A stretch of 64,000 bases of DNA. Source: Ursidibacter maritimus (GTDB taxonomy: Bacteria > Pseudomonadota > Gammaproteobacteria > Enterobacterales > Pasteurellaceae). How positions within the stretch are numbered: position 1 is the stretch's first letter; each line of letters begins with the position of its first letter. The notes beneath the pieces were generated by a model, which saw only the letters and a program-made list of their open reading frames with translations, had not been told where the DNA came from and searched no databases. Of the stretch, positions 58,379 to 64,000 are shown in pieces. Where the stretch lies: positions 47,279-111,278 of the forward strand of contig NZ_LEKN01000023.1 in the NCBI RefSeq assembly GCF_009761395.1. Direction: 5' to 3'. The translations under genes were made by a program, and so were the position numbers.

Positions 58379-58672
58379 ATGAGCAAGACTTTTAGCGATG
58401 AAGCAGAAAACTGCAAAGTAAATTGCAAACCGACTAGTACCGCAATGTTTGATAATGCCGATTCTCAAATTGATTTTGAGCAACATTACCCAGACCAAGA
58501 AACTGCTCAGCAAACACTTGATTTCTTGGTCAATAAAGCCAAACAAATTGAAAATGAGCCTTGCCAAATAACGCATCAATTCATTTCACAAGAAAATGGC
58601 GTTACACTTAATGCAACATTTAATTTCAGCTGCCAAGCAGAAGCAGTCTTATTTCAGCTTGCGTTGCGTTAA
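58379..58672 (+). CDS. YfcZ/YiiS (DUF406) family protein
   Basis: The 97-residue protein matches the YfcZ/YiiS family: TAMFDNADSQIDFEQHYPD, a helix LDFLVNKAKQIENEPCQITH, and the ending FSCQAEAVLFQLALR. Two N-terminal cysteines (ENCKVNCK) may bind metal. The function is unknown. GGAG precedes the ATG, and a hairpin follows. Confidence 0.85.
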   Translation: MSKTFSDEAENCKVNCKPTSTAMFDNADSQIDFEQHYPDQETAQQTLDFLVNKAKQIENEPCQITHQFISQENGVTLNATFNFSCQAEAVLFQLALR

Positions 58673-58697
58673 CCAAAAACTTCTTGATATCTCAGAC

Positions 58698-58725
58698 AAA
58701 CCTCTAGGCACCTCACTAGAGGTTT
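58698..58725 (+). terminator. Hairpin after the YfcZ-like gene
   Basis: AAACCTCTAG and CTAGAGGTTT form a perfect 10-bp stem with an 8-base loop. The T tract is weak, so termination efficiency is uncertain. Confidence 0.6.
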
Positions 58726-58759
58726 GCTCTAATAAGCATATAGAAAAAGGACCAATCAA

Positions 58760-59047
58760 ATGAAAGATTTTTTAACCATCATAAACACTTGGTATCAATC
58801 AAAATGTGATGGTGTTTGGGAGCATTCTTATGGATTTTCTTTAGATAATATAGATAACCCTGGTTGGTGTATAAGAATTACAGGGGAAAATAGCAAGGAA
58901 ATTTGGGACATTACAAATTCGATAGATACAGAAGATAATTGGTTAATAATTAAATCTGACAATCATTCTTTCACTGGTTACTCTGGCGTTTTGTCTTTTA
59001 ATAAATTACTTGAGTATGCAGTAAATTGGCTCGAAGTAGATTCATAA
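58760..59047 (+). CDS. Immunity protein 53 (Imm53)-like protein
   Basis: The 95-residue acidic protein fits the Imm53 family. Conserved features are WYQSKCDGVWEHSYGFSLD, DNPGWCIRI and a C-terminal WLEVD. Imm53 proteins neutralise toxin domains delivered by contact-dependent or polymorphic toxin systems. No toxin or secretion gene is next to it. An IS transposase scrap begins about 50 bp downstream, consistent with arrival on mobile DNA. AAAAGGACC precedes the ATG. Confidence 0.7.
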   Translation: MKDFLTIINTWYQSKCDGVWEHSYGFSLDNIDNPGWCIRITGENSKEIWDITNSIDTEDNWLIIKSDNHSFTGYSGVLSFNKLLEYAVNWLEVDS

Positions 59048-59095
59048 CATCCAATGGAAGCTATTTCATTGTCAAAATACAAAAAAGATCGAAAA

Positions 59096-59150
59096 TCATT
59101 TTTATAGTATTTACACCAACCGTATTTAACCTATCAAGATTATTTGAGGG
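59096..59150 (+). mobile_element. Transposase fragment related to the IS at 61.8 kb
   Basis: The stretch TTTACACCAACCGTATTTAA and the following CTATCAAGATTATTT align with TTTACACCTATGGTATTTAA and CTCATCAAGACTATTT at 62504-62543, inside the transposase pseudogene. Only this short segment is retained. Confidence 0.65.
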
Positions 59151-59198
59151 ATTGTATTAGATTAGCAAGTATGCCAGTTTACTTCAGCCCCAAACACT

Positions 59199-60056
59199 TT
59201 ATGACTGAATATCGTATTTAGGGCTTACTCCAAAATGTCTTTTATATTCTCGGCTAAACTGGCTGGGGCTTTCATAACCGACTTGGAACGCAATATTGGC
59301 AATATTGCTTTGCTTGGTTTGGATTAGCTTTTGTGCAGCCAGTAAACGGTGCGATTTTTGATATTGTAACGGCGACATATTGGTCATTTTTTTAAAATGT
59401 AAATGAAAACTGGATACCGACATTCCCGCCTGTTTCGCCAAATCATCTACACGCAATGATTCAGACAAATGTTGCTCAATCCATAGTGCAGTTTGAGCAA
59501 TTTGATTTGTGTGGCTACCTAGCTGTACCAATTCTCGTAATTTTTGTCCTTGATCGCTTTTTAGCAGAACATAGTAAATGTGTTGCTGAATAAGCGGTGC
59601 AAGAAAATCAATATCTTCTGGTGTTTTGAGCAAATCAACCAGGCGCTCAAATTGCTCCAGTAGATTTTCCTCCATTTGCCATTGTAAAAAAGCGGTCGAT
59701 TTTGGCTGATTTTTTGCAACGGTCTTTGGAATATGAGGTACGATGCTTGCCACCATTTTTAAGTCAATTTTCATCGTCATCATCAGATAAGGCTTTTCAG
59801 GGCTTGCTTTCACTACCTCTGCAGACAACGGCACGTTTATTGGGCAGAACATAAAATGTTGATTACTGAATAACGTACATTGATCACCAATACAAATTTT
59901 TCGTTCACCTTGCAACACAATGCAAATGCGAGGCTCGAGAATGGTACTTGCCACTGGTGTAGGGCGATCTGTGTGTTGAATTACAAGTCCATCAATGGGA
60001 GTCTGCCAAAATTGGTTTTTCGGCACAAGCGGTAATAATTTATCAATAATGTGCAT
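59199..60056 (-). CDS. AraC-family transcriptional regulator
   Basis: The 285-residue protein has an N-terminal AraC-type cupin-like domain (PTPVASTILEPRICIVLQGE, FSNQHFMFCPINVPLSAEV) and two C-terminal helix-turn-helices (LRVDDLAKQAGMSVSSFHLH and IANIAFQVGYESPSQFSREY). The ATG at 60056 is preferred; a TTG eight codons upstream is also possible. It diverges from the ene-reductase/ohr pair across about 110 bp and is probably its regulator. A Haemophilus-type uptake core lies in that gap. Confidence 0.88.
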   Translation of the reverse strand: MHIIDKLLPLVPKNQFWQTPIDGLVIQHTDRPTPVASTILEPRICIVLQGERKICIGDQCTLFSNQHFMFCPINVPLSAEVVKASPEKPYLMMTMKIDLKMVASIVPHIPKTVAKNQPKSTAFLQWQMEENLLEQFERLVDLLKTPEDIDFLAPLIQQHIYYVLLKSDQGQKLRELVQLGSHTNQIAQTALWIEQHLSESLRVDDLAKQAGMSVSSFHLHFKKMTNMSPLQYQKSHRLLAAQKLIQTKQSNIANIAFQVGYESPSQFSREYKRHFGVSPKYDIQS

Positions 60057-60169
60057 TTTTACTTTTAGAGAATTAGGCAAGTTTCTTGTAGAAATGATAT
60101 ACCTACAAACTTAAAATTGCCACTAAAATAACCGCACTTCTAACGGATAAGGATTAACAGGAGAATATA

Positions 60170-61297
60170 ATGAATTCACTTTTTCAAACTTATACTCTTA
60201 ATAATGGTGTAGAAATTAAAAACCGCTTGGTTGTTGCTCCGATGACACATTTCAGTTCAAACGAAGACGGAACACTAAGCGAGCAAGAGCGTACCTTTAT
60301 CAGCAATCGAGCAGTGGATATGGGGATGTTCATCACAGCGGCAACGTTAGTGGCGAAAAATGGTAAAACCTTTGTGGGACAACCTGAAGCCCTTGATGAT
60401 AGCCACTTAGATAGTTTGCGTGAAATTGCACAAGTACTTCAAGCACAAGGTGCAAAAGCGATTTTACAAATTCATCACGGTGGCGTGAATGCACAAACAA
60501 ATTTAACAGGTGGACTAGCGTTGATTAGTGCATCAGATCACGCTGAAAGCGGCGCAAAAGCAGCAACGGCTGACGAAGTGGTAGCGTTAATAGAAGCCTA
60601 TGCGAATGCGGCAGAATTAGGGATACGAGCAGGCTTTGATGGCGTAGAAATTCATGGTGCAAATGGCTATTTAATTCAACAATTCTTCTCTGGTCAATTT
60701 AACCGTCGTACAGATGAATGGGGAGGTAGCCTTGAAAAACGTTTACGCTTCCCGCTGGCGATTGTTGATGCAGTTGTAGCATTAAAAGAGAAATATGCAA
60801 AACCTGAATTTATTGTAGGCTACCGTTTCTCTCCAGAAGAACCAGGAGAAAACGGTTTAACGATGACAGATACTTTTGCTTTAATCGATGCCTTAGTGGA
60901 AAAACCATTGCAATACTTGCACGTTTCACTTCACGAATTTGACAAAAAAGCACGTCGTGGAGCGGATACTCATCTTACTCGAATGCAGCTTATTCACGAA
61001 CGAATTAACGGTAAGTTACCATTAATCGGCTTGGGGGCTTTACTTTCAGGCAAACAAATTCGTGCAGCATTCCAAACAGGGTGGGCGGAATTTATCGGTT
61101 TAGGTAAAGCAGTAATGGTAACGCCAAATATTGCTACCTTACTGAAAGAGAACCGTGATAGTGAAATCACAACCGAGCTTGATCCAACACGAGCAGACCA
61201 ATACGGAATACCAGACTTTCTATGGAGTTTATGCCAACAAGGCGGAGCGTGGTTACCACCAGTGAAAGGGCACGACTGGAAACCAGTAGATATTTAA
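60170..61297 (+). CDS. Old yellow enzyme-type flavin ene-reductase
   Basis: The 375-residue TIM-barrel enzyme belongs to the NADH:flavin oxidoreductase/Old Yellow Enzyme family. The start NSLFQTYTLNNGVEIKNRLV is typical. VAPMTHF, LQIHHGG, the FDGVEIHGANGYLIQQFF loop and RTDEWGGSLEKR bind FMN and position the catalytic groups. It probably reduces electrophilic alkenes, quinones or nitro compounds. It is followed 26 bp later by ohr and shares the AraC regulator, which suggests a stress-response unit. The exact substrate is unknown. Confidence 0.9.
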   Translation: MNSLFQTYTLNNGVEIKNRLVVAPMTHFSSNEDGTLSEQERTFISNRAVDMGMFITAATLVAKNGKTFVGQPEALDDSHLDSLREIAQVLQAQGAKAILQIHHGGVNAQTNLTGGLALISASDHAESGAKAATADEVVALIEAYANAAELGIRAGFDGVEIHGANGYLIQQFFSGQFNRRTDEWGGSLEKRLRFPLAIVDAVVALKEKYAKPEFIVGYRFSPEEPGENGLTMTDTFALIDALVEKPLQYLHVSLHEFDKKARRGADTHLTRMQLIHERINGKLPLIGLGALLSGKQIRAAFQTGWAEFIGLGKAVMVTPNIATLLKENRDSEITTELDPTRADQYGIPDFLWSLCQQGGAWLPPVKGHDWKPVDI

Positions 61298-61322
61298 TTT
61301 TGATATGAAGAAGGAATAAACA

Positions 61323-61754
61323 ATGAAAATTTTTTACCAAACATCAGCAACCGCAACAGGCGGTCGTGACGGTCGTACTCAAATAGATGACGGTTCAATC
61401 GGCTTTGACTTAGTTGGCTTCCACAACCAAAGTGGTAAAGTGGGTACAAATCCAGAACAGCTTTTTGCAATGGGCTATGCAGCTTGCTTTGATAGTGCAA
61501 TGAACCACGTTGCACCAACTTTAGGTTTAAAACCTACCAAATCAAGCACAACAGTAGGTGTGGGTATCGGTCAAAAAGCAGATGGTGCATTTGCATTAGA
61601 TTTAGATATCACTATTACAGTAGAAGGCTTAACGGAAGAAGAAGCAATAACCTTAATTACTCGTGCACACGAAGTTTGCCCATATTCAAATGCAACTCGT
61701 GGTAATGTGGATGTGCGTTTGCATGTGAATGTAGTTCAGGCTTTTGATTTATAA
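61323..61754 (+). CDS. ohr: Organic hydroperoxide resistance protein Ohr
   Basis: Ohr reduces organic hydroperoxides with two redox cysteines and lipoylated-protein electrons. The 143-residue protein has C55 in GYAACFDSAM and C119 in EVCPYSNATRGN, the conserved pair. It starts KIFYQTSATATGGRDGRTQ. No OhrR (MarR-type) repressor is adjacent; the divergent AraC-type gene may replace it. A hairpin follows. Confidence 0.93.
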   Translation: MKIFYQTSATATGGRDGRTQIDDGSIGFDLVGFHNQSGKVGTNPEQLFAMGYAACFDSAMNHVAPTLGLKPTKSSTTVGVGIGQKADGAFALDLDITITVEGLTEEEAITLITRAHEVCPYSNATRGNVDVRLHVNVVQAFDL

Positions 61755-61766
61755 GGAAGTTAATGT

Positions 61767-61798
61767 GTAGAAGATCAATTCTGATCTTCTACAGTTTA
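61767..61798 (+). terminator. Terminator after ohr
   Basis: GTAGAAGATCA and TGATCTTCTAC form a perfect 11-bp stem with a 4-base loop, followed by AGTTTATT. Confidence 0.8.
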
Positions 61799-61807
61799 TT
61801 GTTCCAA

Positions 61808-62842
61808 AATGGAAAAATGGTTGCTAAAAATTGCGTTAAGAGCTTATAGTAAAAGGCTTTAACCCATTTTTTTGAAAATAAATAAAAAACGTGTCATTTT
61901 TGTAAAAATCAAAATATAAAGAAGAATGGTGTTAGAAATAACACTGAACGTTATAAATGTCATTGCTGTAATAAAACATTCACCTTTCAACATAAAATAA
62001 ACCCTACCGATATTTGGTTTGATTATTCGCAAGGAAAACAGAGCTACAAAGAACTCGCTATTAAATATAAATGCTCAGTTAAAACTATTCAGTGATATAT
62101 TGATAAAGCCCCTAAAACCGCATTAAAAACGCCTATTTCAACGCATTTAAATATTATGGATACCACTTTCTTTGGTCGGGAATTTGGTATTTTGGTCATA
62201 ATGGATAGCTTGAGCGAAAAGGTCGTTTATCACCAACTGGTTAAGACCGAATGAGATGAGTATTATCACGTTGCATTAAATAGATTAAGAGAAAAAGGCT
62301 ACATCATTCAATCCATTACCTGCGATGGGTGTCGTGGATTACTTAGGGACTTATTCGATACTCCGACACAGATGTATCATTTTCATCTCGTTGCAATGGT
62401 GATGAGAAAACTCAGAAAAAAACATAAATTAGCGGCAGGAAAAGCGCTCAAAATACTTGTTAAAACCCTCAAGGAATGCACAAAAAATAAATTTTATCGC
62501 CATTTACACCTATGGTATTTAACTCATCAAGACTATTTAAATGAACGACCAGATAAATGCAATGAGAAAGGTTATTTTCCTTATAAACATAAAGGATTAA
62601 GAAGTGCTTTATCTAGCCTTAGATATTATGAAAAATATTTATTTACCTTCGAAAAGTACACTGGGTTAAATATAGAAAAACGACAAATAGGTTAGAAGGA
62701 TTATTTAGTGAACTTAAGCGAAAATTAAATAATCACAATGGATTAATAAGAAAGCATGAGGTATTGTTTATACAGAATTTTTTAAATAAAAAGGGTTGCT
62801 AACAACATAAGAAAAATATTATTAGCAACTGTTTTGTCCATT
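61808..62842 (+). mobile_element. Degenerate insertion sequence, IS256-like variant with Zn-binding transposase
   Basis: About 1.03 kb are bounded by imperfect inverted repeats. The left end reads AATGGAAAAATGGTTGCTAA; the right end, read on the other strand, reads AATGGACAAAACAGTTGCTAA. Inside is one transposase pseudogene. No clear target duplication was found. A fragment of a related copy is at 59096. Confidence 0.7.
61892..62802 (+). pseudogene. Transposase pseudogene (zinc-finger variant, IS256-like)
   Basis: The frame begins with a zinc finger (CHFC and CHCC) and continues SYKELAIKYKCSVKTIQ, then the catalytic region TTFFGREFGILVIMDS, CDGCRGLLRDLFDTPTQMYHF and LHLWYLTHQDYLNERP. Two in-frame TGA stops lie at 62093 and 62252. 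A frameshift near 62665-62695 is followed by TTNRLEGLFSELKRKLNNHN and a TAA at 62800. The 108-codon open piece at 62372-62695 is only the middle of the gene. No start codon could be assigned. Confidence 0.85.
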
Positions 62843-62912
62843 ATGCCGATTAACAGCTGGGGTGATTTAGGCAATTCTTTGCAAAAGAAAACTGAAATCT
62901 AGCCGCTTACTT

Positions 62913-63863
62913 TTAGAGTTTTGTAGCAAGCATTGCTTCCAATTTTTCTTGGTCGATAGCGAACTTACGAATACCTTCTGCTAATTTTTCAACAGCCATC
63001 GGATCTGCATTATGTTCCCAATAGAATTCAGCTTCAGTCATTTTTTCTGGTTTTGCTTTTACTTCGCCGTTAAATGCCAGTTTGCGAACTAATGGTTGAT
63101 TGCTTTCTTGTAGCTCTTTTAATAATGCAGGAGCAATGGTTAAGCGGTCGCAACCTGCAAGTTCTGTAATTTCGCCAGCGTTACGGAAACTTGCTCCCAT
63201 TACAACTGTGTTATAACCATATTCTTTATAATAGTTATAAATAGATGTGACAGAAATCACACCTGGGTCTTCAGCAGGTGCATACTCTTTCTTGTCTGAG
63301 TTAGCTTTATACCAATCTAAGATACGCCCTACAAATGGAGAAATTAAGTAAACACCAGCTTCTGCACAGGCTCGGGCTTGTGCTTGTGAGAATAATAAGG
63401 TTAAGTTACAGTTGATACCTTCTTTTTCTAACTGTTCTGCAGCTTTAATGCCTTGCCAAGTTGATGCAATCTTAATCAAAATACGATCGTTGCTGATACC
63501 TGCTGCATTATATAAAGCAATTAATTTGCGTGCTTTGGCGATGGTTTTCTCTGTATCGTAAGAGTAACGAGCATCTACTTCAGTAGAAATACGCCCTTTT
63601 ACTACTTTTAAGATTTCTAAACCGATATTAACTGCTAATTTGTCTTCTGCATCAATAAGTTGTTGATCTTTATCATTGCTTTGAGCTTTTGCATAAGCAA
63701 CAGCGTCATCAATTAGTGGAGCGTATTGTGGTAATGCAGAAGCACTTAAGATTAAAGATGGGTTAGTCGTTGCATCTTCAGGTTGATATAATTTGATTGC
63801 GTCAATATCGCCAGTATCGGCAACTACAACTGTCATTTCGCGTAAAGCATCTAATTGGTTCAT
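62913..63863 (-). CDS. tal: Transaldolase
   Basis: Transaldolase moves a dihydroxyacetone unit between sedoheptulose-7-phosphate and glyceraldehyde-3-phosphate in the pentose phosphate pathway. The 316-residue TIM-barrel protein matches E. coli TalB closely: [19 protein letters not shown], and the Schiff-base lysine K131 in [32 protein letters not shown] and [20 protein letters not shown] follow. AAGGAAG precedes the ATG. The decayed IS lies just beyond its 3' end. Confidence 0.97.
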   Translation of the reverse strand: MNQLDALREMTVVVADTGDIDAIKLYQPEDATTNPSLILSASALPQYAPLIDDAVAYAKAQSNDKDQQLIDAEDKLAVNIGLEILKVVKGRISTEVDARYSYDTEKTIAKARKLIALYNAAGISNDRILIKIASTWQGIKAAEQLEKEGINCNLTLLFSQAQARACAEAGVYLISPFVGRILDWYKANSDKKEYAPAEDPGVISVTSIYNYYKEYGYNTVVMGASFRNAGEITELAGCDRLTIAPALLKELQESNQPLVRKLAFNGEVKAKPEKMTEAEFYWEHNADPMAVEKLAEGIRKFAIDQEKLEAMLATKL

Positions 63864-64000
63864 AAAACTTCCTTAATATATGTAATGAAAATCTCGTCAA
63901 TCATATCAGTAACTGAATAAAGAAAACAGAATGAATTTTGTTAGATAAGTCACATTTTGCAAAATAGAGATAAAATATGTCCGCTTGTTGCTGAAAACTT

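Noticed and set aside
62372..62695. Stand-alone 107-residue gene
   Set aside because: It is the middle part of a transposase whose frame continues upstream through TGA codons and downstream after a frameshift.

Overview
The window is chromosomal DNA from a member of the Pasteurellaceae. Evidence: low G+C, gene content and order typical of Haemophilus/Actinobacillus/Mannheimia relatives (pstSCAB-phoBR, glpABC with glpT-glpF-glpK, asnA/asnC, yceD-rpmF-plsX, oxyR-fabR), and many copies of the uptake-signal core AAGCGGT, often ACAAGCGGTC. That is the Actinobacillus pleuropneumoniae-type dialect. A few Haemophilus-type AAGTGCGGT cores also occur. Genus and species cannot be fixed from the sequence alone.

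Layout. 1-9.2 kb: housekeeping genes (5' end of prmA, tldD, an FMN reductase, mpl, fbp, a thioredoxin-fold protein, oxyR-fabR, murB-birA). 9.2-14.6 kb: an accessory island, a 1557-residue type I secreted protein joining a BapA-like N-terminus, Ig-like repeats, a serralysin-type metalloprotease and RTX repeats, bracketed by IS5-type debris and an 81-bp inverted-repeat element. 14.6-24.8 kb: fklB, a Sel1 protein, menB, xerD, tilS, dtd, yihY, proA, satP, an orphan potD and a GNAT gene. 24.8-30.7 kb: phosphate regulon pstSCAB-phoBR behind a clear Pho box and without phoU. 30.8-39.5 kb: glycerol-3-phosphate regulon, glpABC divergent from glpT-glpF-glpK with a CRP site between. 40-44.2 kb: dcuB and rplKAJL, the latter separated from both secE-nusG and rpoBC. 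44.3-51 kb: a broken aldA, then yceD-rpmF-plsX, asnA/asnC, udp and a NYN-domain gene. 51-58.2 kb: glyS, a repeat cluster tied to a DUF559 endonuclease gene, small genes, ftsN and thiPQ. 58.3-64 kb: a YfcZ-like gene, an orphan Imm53-like immunity gene beside a transposase scrap, an AraC/ene-reductase/Ohr redox cluster, a decayed IS and transaldolase.

How it fits together. Most genes are core metabolism and expression. Glycerol uptake (GlpF, GlpT) feeds GlpK and GlpABC, electrons can go to anaerobic respiration, and DcuB supports fumarate/succinate exchange. PhoBR controls Pst. The accessory parts are the giant metalloprotease, the redox cluster, the orphan immunity gene and several IS relics. 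Many transcripts end in hairpins built from inverted pairs of uptake signals.

The most unusual items are the adhesin-protease fusion with a lone CxCxxC cluster, the 120-bp repeat array that carries deleted copies of the tail of the neighbouring DUF559 gene, a probably leaderless yceD, and the hairpin immediately after the rplK promoter. No CRISPR array, intact prophage or recognised defence island was seen.
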